Part shown: positions 35,911-45,500 of the stretch, one piece after another | How the letters are laid out: each line of letters starts with the position of its first letter | Numbering within the stretch: the stretch's first letter is position 1 | From: Bacillota bacterium | GTDB taxonomy: Bacteria > Bacillota > UBA4882 > UBA8346 | Assembly (NCBI GenBank): GCA_023392595.1 | Contig: JAEVYU010000073.1 | Span: forward strand, 94,393-158,392 | Length of the DNA stretch: 64,000 bases | Direction of reading: 5' to 3' | Notes under the pieces: generated by a model | Seen by the model: only the letters and a program-made list of their open reading frames with translations | What the model was told of the DNA's origin: nothing | Databases searched by the model: none | Translations under genes and position numbers: made by a program

Positions 35911-35976
35911 CCTGTTCCATTGAATTGAAATCGGCTTACTCTCGATAGACATTACACCAATTAAAGGAGCCCCCTT

Positions 35977-36306
35977 ATGGAAATTAAAAACATCCCCTTT
36001 GAAGTATTTGATTTAGAAAACATCTCTCCCGAAGAGCATGCCGGGGTTACCGGCAAAGCCTTATGGAAAACCGTCCAAAGAGGCAACATTCGAATCCGAA
36101 TTGTCGAATATACCCCGGGATATTTAGCTGATCATTGGTGTGAAAAGGGACATGCGTTATTTGTATTGGATGGATCGTTCGTATCGGAGCTGAAGAACGG
36201 GAAAAAGCAAACCCTTACCAAAGGGATGGGTTACTTGGTGGCGGATAACACCGACGCTCACCGCTCTTATACTGAAAATGGCGTCAAACTATTGATTGTA
36301 GATTGA
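35977..36306 (+). CDS. DHCW-motif cupin protein
   Basis: 109-aa single-domain cupin. The DHWC motif near residue 48 gives the family its name, and HAL, D and H ligand positions follow (GHALFVLDGSF, then ADNTDAHRS). Metal binding is likely; function is unknown. The ATG has AAAGGAG upstream. It is 66 nt past the pentapeptide gene on the same strand. Confidence 0.8.
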   Translation: MEIKNIPFEVFDLENISPEEHAGVTGKALWKTVQRGNIRIRIVEYTPGYLADHWCEKGHALFVLDGSFVSELKNGKKQTLTKGMGYLVADNTDAHRSYTENGVKLLIVD

Positions 36307-36548
36307 ATGTAATCTCCAACGTATTACCGCCTACCTCATATTGAGATACTATTGGCTCCAAAGGATATCAACTAAAACCTTTCCTATGCATATTGCTTTG
36401 CCCCCGCGCATAAGTTAATGAAGTACAGTTTCAAACAGCCTGACAATATAAACTAAGGCGCCACCACTATCAATATGGTTATTCCTCCATTTTACCGCCT
36501 CAAAGAATTCTGATACTATCCACTCAATTTCAAAGGGGATGGAACATT

Positions 36549-37145
36549 ATGCGAAAAATGTTTTGGGCCTTTTTAGGCGCTATTGTTTTCGTTATCGTTT
36601 TACCGTTCAATTCTTTTGGCAATGGAACTGCAAATGATTCTACCCCGTTCTGTGAGGCCCCGCCAGGATTCGAATTTGAATTGGAGTATTTGACTCCGCT
36701 TCTGGACAAGCGAAAAATCGACACCCTCTCATTGAATGTATTGAAAGAAACATCCAATAATGACCATTTCTCATTTTATTACGGTTTTACAATCACCCGC
36801 GCCTGGGGCGAAATCTTTTACCATCAAAAAACGCTCACCAGTTCGGCCTTTGGCATTGGTCCTGTTTGGCAGATGCGTGATAACATATTTCAAGGAATCC
36901 ATTCATCCCTGACCTTGGATATGAGTGTGGGTATCATACTTTATAATGAAGATTTTCCTGCTGATGGGAGAGTGTATAATTTTATGTGGCGAATGGGTCC
37001 CAAATTCAGATATCAACTTACCAATCATTTGGTTTTAAATTTCGGATATAAATGGATGCATGTTTCCAATGGCCATTTTTTAGGAGATCATAATCCTGCA
37101 TATAACGCAGGCGGATATTCGTTAAGCCTAACAAAAAAATTATGA
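36549..37145 (+). CDS. PagL-like lipid A deacylase (acyloxyacyl hydrolase family)
   Basis: 198 aa with an N-terminal signal peptide (about 1-24). The C-terminal family signature is clear: GYKWMHVSNGH (H171, S173, N174, the PagL active site H-x-S-N) and NPAYNAGGYSLSL (where the family has NPGxNS). The Glu of Pseudomonas PagL is not at that spot (Asn/Ala here), as in several relatives. Lipid A 3-O-deacylase works in an LPS outer membrane, so it is evidence of a diderm. It precedes a patatin-barrel gene on the same strand. Confidence 0.8.
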   Translation: MRKMFWAFLGAIVFVIVLPFNSFGNGTANDSTPFCEAPPGFEFELEYLTPLLDKRKIDTLSLNVLKETSNNDHFSFYYGFTITRAWGEIFYHQKTLTSSAFGIGPVWQMRDNIFQGIHSSLTLDMSVGIILYNEDFPADGRVYNFMWRMGPKFRYQLTNHLVLNFGYKWMHVSNGHFLGDHNPAYNAGGYSLSLTKKL

Positions 37146-37365
37146 CCAGAAACATTCATCCGAATTCTGCCAAAATGACAGTCGCCAATTCATTTAAATT
37201 TACAACGCGATCCCCCGAATTTCCCAAAAAAATATGCAATATTTGCTTATCTTTGTCGTTGATCGAGTAAGAGTTCCCCAAAAATGTTACACTATTTATA
37301 AAGCAAATTACCGTGAAATGGTAAAAAAAAATTTATCAAAAATCCTCTATTCATAAAGGTGCTTG

Positions 37366-39573
37366 ATGATAAAACAAAACCGCTTATGCCGCTATCTCAG
37401 AACCGTGTTATTCGTTTTTATTTTAATCCAGGGATTTACGCTATCTTATGCACAGGCCGAAGTGGCCTTACCCCGTAATGAAACACCCACTTTAAAAATA
37501 GGGTTAGCCCTTGGAGGCGGCGCAGCCGGAGGATTTGCCCAAATTGGAATTCTTAAATGGCTCGAGGAAAATCGCATTCCCATTGATTGTATCGCGGGGA
37601 CCAGTATGGGAGGTCTTTTAGGCGCTTGTTACTCAATGGGAATGAGCCCCCAAGATATCAAAAATTTGGTCACCAGTATCGATTGGAATGGTCTGTTCAA
37701 TCCTGTTCCACCTTATGATTCCATGGATTTTCGCAGAAAAGAAGATGAACAGGAATATCCGCTTTCCGGTTTAGGGCTCCGGTACGGCAAACTGACCATT
37801 CCGAGCGGCCTTAATATTTATAAAGTCGACATGCTTTTAAGCCGGATCACCCTGCCTTATTCCCTGGTAACCAACTTTGATAATCTTCCGATTCCCTTCA
37901 AATGTATTGCCACTGATATTCGCAACGGTGAATCCATCGTGTTGGAAAACGGTTCGCTTGAAAAAGCCCTCCGGGCAACCATGTCAATACCCGGTGTTTT
38001 TCATCCGGTAGAATATAACGGCCGGTTATTGGTGGACGGTGGAATCCTCAATAATGTTCCCGTTGACGTAGTGAAAAACATGGGAGCGGATGTTATCATT
38101 GCAGTTAATATCGCATCACCGCTTCCTAACAATCAGCCCGAAAATATCGGTACCGTCATATCCAGGACCCTAGATACGGTAACTGGCCAAAATGTCAGGC
38201 GATCCGTTATTCATGCCGATATTTTGCTTGAGCCAACCATCACCGAATTGGGCCTTTACCAATGGGGGGCGGCTGAACGTTATATTGCACTAGGATATCA
38301 AGCTGTCGAACGACAAAGAACCTCCCTTCTCAAGTACGCTCTTGATGAATCTTCGTGGCAACAGTATTTGCAGCGACGGAAGCAACGTGTAATACCGGAC
38401 ATGCCAATTCCACAGCATATTAAAATTGCGACTTCGTCCGAAACAGTCAGAACAGATATTCAAAACCGTTTCCAGAAATATATCGGCGAACCGGTCGATA
38501 CTTCCCGGTTAGAAAAAGAACTGACCGTTCTAATGGGTTCCGGCCTGTACGAATCGTTATCCTATGAATTTGCAATTCTGGGCGAAGAGCCGGTTTTAAT
38601 GATTTATATACAGGAAAAGACTTACGGACCTCCCTTTATACGTTCCAACCTCCAAATGACCTTCGGTTCCAGCCAAAGCGAAAATGTGATCGGTGTACGA
38701 ATCATATCCATGAATATGGCCGGAACTGACTCCGAGCTAAGATTGGACTTGAATTTAGGCAGTAATTCCGGTTTCCTAACCGAACTCTATAAGCAATTTC
38801 CGAATAGCCGCTGGTTTGTGGCGCCCGCTGTTTTTGTAAAGAAAATGAATGATAGTTTATTCAATTCGGACAGCCGAATCGCAGATTATCAAATTTCAAA
38901 CTATGGGATCAACTTTGATCTGGGATACAATCTCCATGAATTTTCAGAATTCCGTTTGGGTTTTGTTCAAGAGTATCAGCGAACGCGGGTTAATGTCGGA
39001 GAACCTTTGGACTCCGATTATAATGGAGAAGTTCAAACGGCCCATCTCCAATGGACGTTTCGTTCCGCAAACGATCCTCTGCTGCCCTTGCGGGGTTTAA
39101 CAATCCATTCCAAGGCTATTTGGTACTTTGACACTCCCAATAGCGCAAGTGATTTTGGTACTTTTGAAAATAAAGTGCTGTGGAGTTGCCCGGTAGGACG
39201 GACTATCTCTCTCTTTACAGGAATCGCCGGCGGAATCTCTAATACCGATAACATACCTTTACCGCAACAATATAAGTTAGGAGGACTATTTCGGATGGGA
39301 GCCTATGGATTTGATGAGTTTCAAGGCGCTAATTATTTTTTCGGAAGCATCGGACTTTTAAAAAATCTGACCCCGTTTGACTCAAATATCTATTTAGGAG
39401 TTTGGCTCGAGCATGGCGGAATCTATGATCATGGGTCGGACTCTAAGATGAAAAATGATTTGTCCGTTGGTATTATAAGCCCCACTCTCCTTGGCCCATT
39501 ATTTCTTTGCGTAAGCTTTAAAGAAAATTTCGAATCCATCTATTATATGGGGATCGGACACTTTTTCAGATAG
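37366..39573 (+). CDS. patatin-like phospholipase with outer-membrane barrel (PlpD/BamA-like)
   Basis: About 735 aa, exported (signal peptide about 1-31, ending AQA). The patatin domain (about 44-330) has the oxyanion loop GGGAAGGF, the nucleophile GTSMGG (S81 region) and the Asp in VDGGILNN (D225 region). Then comes one POTRA-like module (about 350-420), and a 16-strand BamA/Omp85-type barrel (430-735) ends in GHFFR. This is the type Vd autotransporter form, which places the lipase at the cell surface. ATG 37366 fits AAGGTG; a TTG precedes it directly. Confidence 0.88.
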   Translation: MIKQNRLCRYLRTVLFVFILIQGFTLSYAQAEVALPRNETPTLKIGLALGGGAAGGFAQIGILKWLEENRIPIDCIAGTSMGGLLGACYSMGMSPQDIKNLVTSIDWNGLFNPVPPYDSMDFRRKEDEQEYPLSGLGLRYGKLTIPSGLNIYKVDMLLSRITLPYSLVTNFDNLPIPFKCIATDIRNGESIVLENGSLEKALRATMSIPGVFHPVEYNGRLLVDGGILNNVPVDVVKNMGADVIIAVNIASPLPNNQPENIGTVISRTLDTVTGQNVRRSVIHADILLEPTITELGLYQWGAAERYIALGYQAVERQRTSLLKYALDESSWQQYLQRRKQRVIPDMPIPQHIKIATSSETVRTDIQNRFQKYIGEPVDTSRLEKELTVLMGSGLYESLSYEFAILGEEPVLMIYIQEKTYGPPFIRSNLQMTFGSSQSENVIGVRIISMNMAGTDSELRLDLNLGSNSGFLTELYKQFPNSRWFVAPAVFVKKMNDSLFNSDSRIADYQISNYGINFDLGYNLHEFSEFRLGFVQEYQRTRVNVGEPLDSDYNGEVQTAHLQWTFRSANDPLLPLRGLTIHSKAIWYFDTPNSASDFGTFENKVLWSCPVGRTISLFTGIAGGISNTDNIPLPQQYKLGGLFRMGAYGFDEFQGANYFFGSIGLLKNLTPFDSNIYLGVWLEHGGIYDHGSDSKMKNDLSVGIISPTLLGPLFLCVSFKENFESIYYMGIGHFFR

Positions 39574-39638
39574 TTCCGCATATCTACCCATTCAGATACT
39601 GCAACGGTTACCTTTTGGACTAACTAACAAGGGTTACC

Positions 39639-40226
39639 CTATTGAAAGATAACCGGAATCACTTTGAAAGCGTCTGATAAATTCTCCTTTTCGGGATCCA
39701 GTATCGATTGAAGCGTAATGCCAAAAAGGGCGCCGACAATCATTCGCGATATTGCTTTGGAAGAATAAGCGCAGTTTTTATCTTTTTGGGCCATATGAAC
39801 CACAATATTCTCATCAACCAAATCGGTGAGTTCTTGAAACAACTTCTTTAATAATTCTCGAAACTTCTCGGACCATATTGCCATTCCGATAAAATCGTAA
39901 AGCAACCGGAATACTTCAGGAGCTTTGGTGATCATTTCCCGAAAATATTGGCTCAGGCAGGCCATCTTTTCCTGAACTGTTTTTCCCTTTTGCAAATTGG
40001 CTTCAATTTCCACCAGATACTTGCCAATTGCAACCTTAATAACCTCTATGAACAATCCTTCTTTGTTTTTATAATAATAATTGAGTTGACTCAAAACCAC
40101 TCCGGCCTTGTCGGCGATATCCCGTAAGGACACGTTGGCATAGCCCTTGGTTGATATGCAAAAAAAGGCCGCCGTGAGAATTTTTTGGGATTGATTTGAT
40201 TGGTTGGTTTCTAGATGTATAGACAT
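39639..40226 (-). CDS. TetR/AcrR-family regulator
   Basis: 195 aa. The N-terminal TetR helix-turn-helix reads ILTAAFFCISTKGYANVSL with ADKAGVVLSQLNYYYKNKEGLF (about 15-60), and a helical ligand domain covers 75-195. It is next to the end of fabH on the same strand (85 nt gap). That position suggests control of envelope or fatty-acid genes, but the ligand is unknown. The ATG has GGAG 8 nt upstream. Confidence 0.85.
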   Translation of the reverse strand: MSIHLETNQSNQSQKILTAAFFCISTKGYANVSLRDIADKAGVVLSQLNYYYKNKEGLFIEVIKVAIGKYLVEIEANLQKGKTVQEKMACLSQYFREMITKAPEVFRLLYDFIGMAIWSEKFRELLKKLFQELTDLVDENIVVHMAQKDKNCAYSSKAISRMIVGALFGITLQSILDPEKENLSDAFKVIPVIFQ

Positions 40227-40310
40227 GAATTATACTCCAATCCGCCAAGAAGTCTGTTTTTTTCAATAAACGTTATTCTTGGCGGTTTTTCGAAATTACT
40301 ACCAAATATT

Positions 40311-41303
40311 TTACCAATGAATAATACTTGCACCCCAGGTTAACCCGGCGCCGAAACTCACGAGAACAACAACATCGTCTTTCTTAATTTTATGAGCTTC
40401 GAGCGCTTCACATAAAGCGATCGGAATTGAGGCTGCAGAAGTATTCCCGTATTTTGTAAGATTTACAAAAACTTTATCCCGGGCTAAATTTAGCTTCTGC
40501 GCCAACGAGTCAATAATCCTGACATTAGCCTGATGAGGGATGATTAAGTCCACATCCTCCAATGTCAAACCGGTATTTTCAAGGGCTGATAAAATGGCTT
40601 TAGCCATTCCGGCTGCTGCTACTTTATATACTTCCTTACCGTTCATTTGTAAAAAATGCAGATTCTTTTCAAAAGATTCCTTCCCGGCCGGCAATCTAGA
40701 ACCACCGGCTGGAATAGATAACAATCCAGCGCCAGCCCCTTCAGCCCCCAGAAAGGTACTTAATATCCCTGAGTTCCCACTACCCCGTTGCAATACGACT
40801 GCACCGGCTCCATCTCCAAAAAGAATACAAGTATTCCGATCCTGCCAGTTAATGAAACGTGAAAATGTTTCCGCGCCGATTAAAAGCACATTTTGGTAAG
40901 CCCCACTTTTAATATAAGCATCCGCGATTGACAAGCCGTATATAAAACCGGAACAAGCCGCCGAAATATCAAAAGCAGCCGCATTTTTAGCTCCGATAGA
41001 TTGTTGGACGAGACAAGCCGTTGCCGGCATCGGATAATCGGGAGTTGCGGTTGCCACAATAATTAAATCCAATTCGGTAGGCGAGAGCCCACAATTTTCG
41101 AGGGCCCTACCGGCTGCAATCGCGGCCAAATCGGAAGTAGCCTGGTCCTCCGCAACAATATGCCTCTCTTTAATTCCAGTACGGGTATAAATCCATTCGT
41201 CCGAAGTGTCTACCATTTCTTCAATTTCAAAATTGGTAAGAACCCTTTCCGGCACATAAAATCCTAAACCTCTAAATTCAGTTCTTCCCAAATCCGCTTT
41301 CAC
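40311..41303 (-). CDS. fabH: 3-oxoacyl-ACP synthase III
   Basis: 330 aa, canonical FabH starting fatty-acid synthesis by condensing acetyl-CoA (or branched acyl-CoA) with malonyl-ACP. The full triad is present: C117 (ISAACSGF), H257 (IIPHQAN) and N287 (YGNTSA). Start is GTG, 7 nt after GGAGG. It is a standalone gene with its own promoter and a TetR gene after it. It is useful as a reference for the altered paralogue at 5145-6194. Confidence 0.94.
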   Translation of the reverse strand: MKADLGRTEFRGLGFYVPERVLTNFEIEEMVDTSDEWIYTRTGIKERHIVAEDQATSDLAAIAAGRALENCGLSPTELDLIIVATATPDYPMPATACLVQQSIGAKNAAAFDISAACSGFIYGLSIADAYIKSGAYQNVLLIGAETFSRFINWQDRNTCILFGDGAGAVVLQRGSGNSGILSTFLGAEGAGAGLLSIPAGGSRLPAGKESFEKNLHFLQMNGKEVYKVAAAGMAKAILSALENTGLTLEDVDLIIPHQANVRIIDSLAQKLNLARDKVFVNLTKYGNTSAASIPIALCEALEAHKIKKDDVVVLVSFGAGLTWGASIIHW

Positions 41304-41415
41304 CAGTTAACCTCCTCCACATAACCAATCAATGGTCCATATTATGTCACGATACATTGCCTATTGCATTTCTTGTAATCGATCGAAAAGTTAATTCGGA
41401 CATCTGTATTAAACC

Positions 41416-41444
41416 ATAGTAGATTATCCAGCGAATTATGTCAA
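41416..41444 (-). promoter_or_regulatory. sigma-A promoter of fabH
   Basis: On the minus strand TTGACA (41439-41444), 17 nt, TACTAT (41416-41421). Start would be near 41408, giving a leader of about 100 nt. The rest of the 413-nt gap (41304-41716) shows no gene. Confidence 0.6.
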
Positions 41445-41716
41445 CCTTTTTATTGTATATCATGCCGTTAGAAATTTGGGGGACCCTCAGAAATAAAACA
41501 ATTCCTACCAAGTTTTCCATAAAAATACCTGTAATTATCTTTCGGTTCCCTCGTTTCGACTTGAAGAAAACCATAATCGCTTTAGGTACTTCCAACCTTT
41601 CCATCAATTGCTTAAAGGAATCCCAGACATCTTTACGAATCCATTTTCTAATGATTTATGTAAATTAACTTTTTTAGTATCGATATCGTATTACAAAAGA
41701 AGAAAGGAGTATGCAC

Positions 41717-42952
41717 ATGTTTTTTATCAATCGAAAATCCTATCTGATTCTCTGTATCACATCAATTTTCATTTTTCTTTTCAGTATTGAAGCCCAAGCC
41801 GGAGTGATTTTATCCGACATCAGCGACAACTGGGCTATCAAACCTATTCAAACATTAAACGAGAAAGGTATTGTCAACGGTTATCCCGATGGTACTTTCA
41901 AGCCTGAACAATCCATTACCCGGGCTGAATTTGCCAAATTAGTCACCAAAGCTTTTCATTATCAACCAGCCAATCAAGGCTTCTTTTCCGATACAACCGG
42001 CAATTGGGCCAAAAACTTTATCAGTTCCGCAGTCCATCATAAAGTTATGAATGCTTTTCCGGACGGGACATTCAGACCGGCGCAACAACTGAGTCGAGCC
42101 CAAGTAGCGACCTACTTGACCCGTATTATTCAACTTGGGAAATCTGAAGAAAAATATAATTCCTTTTCTCCCAGCTTTAATGATGTTACCAAATCCAATT
42201 GGGCTTTTCAAAATATTGAAATCATCAACAAATTGAACCTATTTCCGGAAAGTTTCAAAAGCCAATTTCATCCGGAACAAATGGTGACCCGGGCGGAAGC
42301 GGCATGGATGATCAAAGCCGCCAGCGATTTAGTAATCTCCAAAGGGAAGATTACCAGTATCAGCCCGGATACCGGATTGGTCAACGTAAAAAATGCTAAC
42401 GGCGAACCCGTACTGGCCATGGTGACTCCGGAAACGATCTTATTGCGCAATAATAATCTAAGTGATGTGGATACACTATTAACCGGCGATGATGCAACAG
42501 TGATTGCTTCCCCCTCGGGAGATGTCAAATTTCTTAAAGCCTATGGTCAAGTCACCAAAAATGATTTGCTTTCCAGAGTTAGTTCCATGACGAAAGGAAC
42601 CCTGACCAAAGACGAAATCAGCGCCATGGTTGCCGGGGATTGGAATTCTGTAAAAGATAATTTAAAAGGCGATCTCTATAACAAAATGGTTGCTATGGGT
42701 CTTACTCCCGCTGAAGCCGAAAGTATCATGGTACAGGATTGGAACTATCTGGATACCCTCAGTAAAGATCGGCTATCGCAGGCTCTTTCCAGTCGGTTAG
42801 GGATTACTCAGGATTTCGCTCAAGCTTTGCTTGATCGCGATCTCAGCAAAGTCAAAGAATATGGTAAAATCGAGCTTGCCACCGCCGCCTTGAGTAAATT
42901 ATTGGGCGCATCCGAGCAGAACCAAAACCAGAATTCAAATAACACCTATTAA
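41717..42952 (+). CDS. SLH-domain surface protein
   Basis: About 411 aa. Signal peptide to about residue 28 (IEAQA), then three S-layer-homology domains (30-82, 85-140, 145-200), each with the TRAEF/TRAEA or SRAQ motif. They bind the cell-wall or secondary polymer. The C-terminal half holds a small beta region (205-265) and helical repeats (290-395) with LTKDEISAMVAGDWN and VQDWNYLDTLSKDRL, where -GDW- and -QDW- recur. Start: ATG 41717, 8 nt after AAAGGAG (an ATG 6 nt upstream is too close). A tether between outer membrane and wall is possible in a diderm. Confidence 0.85.
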   Translation: MFFINRKSYLILCITSIFIFLFSIEAQAGVILSDISDNWAIKPIQTLNEKGIVNGYPDGTFKPEQSITRAEFAKLVTKAFHYQPANQGFFSDTTGNWAKNFISSAVHHKVMNAFPDGTFRPAQQLSRAQVATYLTRIIQLGKSEEKYNSFSPSFNDVTKSNWAFQNIEIINKLNLFPESFKSQFHPEQMVTRAEAAWMIKAASDLVISKGKITSISPDTGLVNVKNANGEPVLAMVTPETILLRNNNLSDVDTLLTGDDATVIASPSGDVKFLKAYGQVTKNDLLSRVSSMTKGTLTKDEISAMVAGDWNSVKDNLKGDLYNKMVAMGLTPAEAESIMVQDWNYLDTLSKDRLSQALSSRLGITQDFAQALLDRDLSKVKEYGKIELATAALSKLLGASEQNQNQNSNNTY

Positions 42953-43037
42953 CAGAAATAAATCGTTATCTGTGCCCCGGCAGACAATTATTAGCTACCA
43001 AGGCACAGCGTTCGTAAAGGCTCTATATTTTCTAATA

Positions 43038-43080
43038 AACAAAAACGGATGGGACGATGTCGCCCACCCGTTTTTGTTTT
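43038..43080. terminator. strong bidirectional terminator
   Basis: AACAAAAACGG pairs perfectly with CCGTTTTTGTT; a mismatch follows and then TGGG/CCCA extends the stem. It lies 85 nt after the SLH gene and 19 nt beyond the stop of the minus-strand LysE gene, so it serves both. Confidence 0.85.
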
Positions 43081-43098
43081 ACTCCAAGTATAATGCCA

Positions 43099-43734
43099 TT
43101 ACCCTTTTGTAAAACATAATACAACTAAACCAAAACCGCAAATGACAATACCGGAGATCCGGTTAACCCATAATAATTTCCGATAATTAAACTTCGAACG
43201 AAACCCGCCCACCAGCATACTTAAAGACAGCCACCATAGCACGGACCCTAAAAAAACTCCCGAAACCAACATTTCTGTTGCCCCGTCGCTCCGCCTATGC
43301 TCCGGCTGAATCAAACCATTCCCGACACCAAGACCGGCAAAGATAGCTGTAAAGGCCAGAATCGTCAAAGGATTCGCCAAAGTAAGAAAAAATGTTGAAA
43401 AATAAACCCCTACTAAACTTTTACCATTAAAATTCTCAGGGGCAACAGCTGGTTTAGAAAAGAAACTAACAATTCCAAGTCCGCAAAGGAACAAACCTCC
43501 GCCCAAACGCAACCAATCATGATAGTAAATCAGTACATTGGAAACTGCAGTCAATCCAAATCCGGCGACCGCTCCGTAGATTGTATCCGCCGTAGCTGCT
43601 CCAAGTCCTGCCACAAATCCATGAAGCCTTCCTGCATTCAAAGTACGCTTAATACACAAGAAACCAATCGGCCCGACCGGAGCGGCAATTAAAATTCCAA
43701 TCAAAATCCCCTTCGACAATAAATGAAAATTCAT
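43099..43734 (-). CDS. LysE-family amino acid exporter
   Basis: 211 aa with six helices. The family start is typical: GILIGILIAAPVGPIGFLCIKRTLNAGR, with GLGAATADTIYGAVAGFG next. It likely exports a basic or other amino acid, or amines. ATG 43734 follows AGGAAGG, while the frame is open 15 codons further upstream without support. The gene stands alone. Confidence 0.88.
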   Translation of the reverse strand: MNFHLLSKGILIGILIAAPVGPIGFLCIKRTLNAGRLHGFVAGLGAATADTIYGAVAGFGLTAVSNVLIYYHDWLRLGGGLFLCGLGIVSFFSKPAVAPENFNGKSLVGVYFSTFFLTLANPLTILAFTAIFAGLGVGNGLIQPEHRRSDGATEMLVSGVFLGSVLWWLSLSMLVGGFRSKFNYRKLLWVNRISGIVICGFGLVVLCFTKG

Positions 43735-43935
43735 ATGTACCTTCCTGCAAGAATTGGCAATAACGGGTTTGATAAACAAAATAGCCCTTTAATTATATTT
43801 GGATAAACTTATAAATTCAACCCCATCTTTTTACTTCTCGTTGTTTTCCAATTTTATACTAAAGATTTCAAGCGGAAAAGCCGTATTAAATGATATAAAT
43901 ATTGTAATTCAAACCAATTTCAGGAGGCTTTTGAT

Positions 43936-44505
43936 ATGGCTAAAAATCCCAAATTTAAAAAAATCGTCCTATTTTTTGTACTCCTATTTATTACTGCAGG
44001 AATCCTTGGTGGAATCCAATATTACAACCATATTTTTGATAAACCGCTAAAAATCTTCAATTCTTATATTTCCAAAGCCAACAATCTCGTTTATAAAGAC
44101 ATGTTTTGGGGTATTTCCACCGGCACTTTGCTTTTTATTATTATTTTAATCATCTTACCGGTTTTGATGCGAAAAATTAATACCCGGAGTTATTTTAAAA
44201 ATTTATTTCAAGGGGTAATCTCATCCTTCATTTTCTTTTTATCCCAAAGCTTGTACGGATACTGTGAACGGATTAGCAAGTTTTATTTATTGGTAACTCT
44301 CTTTGGTGTGGCCCTCGTGACCCTAATTCTAATCCGGATCGTTGCCGGAATGTATAAAAACAAAGCCGATCAAGTTGAGTTCCGCACCTCTTTTGTTGCC
44401 AGTATTACAGCTGGTCTTATTTTCAGTGTATTACTACAACTCATCTCATTATGGAGCCATTGGCTTACTGCTAATTCCCATCTGAAATTAACGATTCAAC
44501 TGTAA
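43936..44505 (+). CDS. membrane protein of unknown function
   Basis: 189 aa with about five helices (12-30, 60-80, 92-112, 118-138, 155-175). It has a basic start MAKNPKFKKIV and no known domain. A strong AGGAGG site precedes the ATG by 10 nt. It is convergent with the chemosensory cluster, and both stops are only 10 nt apart. Function is unknown. Confidence 0.6.
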   Translation: MAKNPKFKKIVLFFVLLFITAGILGGIQYYNHIFDKPLKIFNSYISKANNLVYKDMFWGISTGTLLFIIILIILPVLMRKINTRSYFKNLFQGVISSFIFFLSQSLYGYCERISKFYLLVTLFGVALVTLILIRIVAGMYKNKADQVEFRTSFVASITAGLIFSVLLQLISLWSHWLTANSHLKLTIQL

Positions 44506-44514
44506 CCTTTGCCT

Positions 44515-44973
44515 TCATTCAATCTCAATATTGACTTCAATTCGTCCGGCCGGAGTATTGATATTCACCGCGATACTCTGAACCGGACTAATAATGAAAT
44601 AAATTTCCTCACCTACAACAATTGAGGGTGGCGATATATCAATATTGACACCGATATTGGATAATAAAATCGAGGCTTTTCCGGTTGTCATATTCGATAA
44701 TTCACCAATCGCACTGAGAGCCATCATATCAAAGTCATTAACAACCATTCCCGGCGCCATCGAAGCAAGCAATTGCTTCGCTGTTTCCTGTGAGAAGGAA
44801 TAGGCTACATTCCCCTTGATATCGCCTACTAAGCCGACAATGGCCGTTACATCCAGTGTTACATGTGTCCGTTCTTTTTTCTCCATATTGCCGATCTCAA
44901 CACCGGCGATCCCAAATTGTTCTAAAACCTTGATCAGAGCTTCTAAAAAGGGATTTATATAGGCTGTATTCAT
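44515..44973 (-). CDS. cheX: CheX-family chemotaxis phosphatase (copy 1)
   Basis: 152 aa. CheX removes phosphate from CheY. The catalytic E-x-x-N pair is present in AIGELSNMTTGKAS (about residue 83-86). The rest has the family pattern NVAYSFSQETAKQLLASM, then IGVNIDISPPSIV. ATG 44973 overlaps the stop of the next CheX gene by 4 nt (ATGA). The 5'-longer frame (21 codons) is not needed. It is the last gene of the chemosensory run. Confidence 0.85.
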   Translation of the reverse strand: MNTAYINPFLEALIKVLEQFGIAGVEIGNMEKKERTHVTLDVTAIVGLVGDIKGNVAYSFSQETAKQLLASMAPGMVVNDFDMMALSAIGELSNMTTGKASILLSNIGVNIDISPPSIVVGEEIYFIISPVQSIAVNINTPAGRIEVNIEIE

Positions 44974-45455
44974 TTGGTTGTAGCACCGCCCTCGAAAGCG
45001 ACATTGATCCGTAACCGGCCATGTTTTGAATAACAATCAATCGATTCCGAATTAATTTTAGGAATACAAACAATCGGTTTCTTTCCTGTAAAAACAATGG
45101 GTGGCGCTAGGCGCAAACCAAGGCTGAAACTATTATTTAAAATGGTATTTGCTTTACCGGCGATTACATTATTAACTTCCGATATTGTCGTTAGCACCAT
45201 GAATTCCTTTGTACTGTTAAATTGTTCATCATTGATATTTCGGGCAATTTCCAGCGCAAGCTCGGGATCCATATCAATAAGCAAACGCCCCTTTATTTTG
45301 CCCATAAAGGTGATAATACTAGCAACTCCATAAGATAGGATGTCGTTATGATCGGGATAAAAATAACCCCCAGGTTCGATTTTGACTGCAGCCATATCCT
45401 GCAATACAGTTTGAGCACTATCAAAATAAGGTTGTGTCAGTTGCTGATTAATCAA
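44970..45455 (-). CDS. cheX: CheX-family chemotaxis phosphatase (copy 2)
   Basis: 161 aa. E-x-x-N lies in TISEVNNVIAGKANTIL. It also shows GRLLIDMDPELALEIA and LRLAPPIVFTGK, the CheX core. Start TTG, with GGAG 10 nt upstream. Its 3' end overlaps copy 1 by 4 nt; the sequence differs well from copies 1 and 3, so these are not recent duplicates. Confidence 0.83.
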   Translation of the reverse strand: MINQQLTQPYFDSAQTVLQDMAAVKIEPGGYFYPDHNDILSYGVASIITFMGKIKGRLLIDMDPELALEIARNINDEQFNSTKEFMVLTTISEVNNVIAGKANTILNNSFSLGLRLAPPIVFTGKKPIVCIPKINSESIDCYSKHGRLRINVAFEGGATTK

Positions 45456-45500
45456 GTTTCACACGCTCCACTATGATGGTTATTTGATATGAAGATTGAA

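Noticed and set aside
41347..41668. Frames on both strands upstream of fabH
   Set aside because: The minus frame spans the fabH promoter, and the plus frames are AT-rich with no ribosome site.
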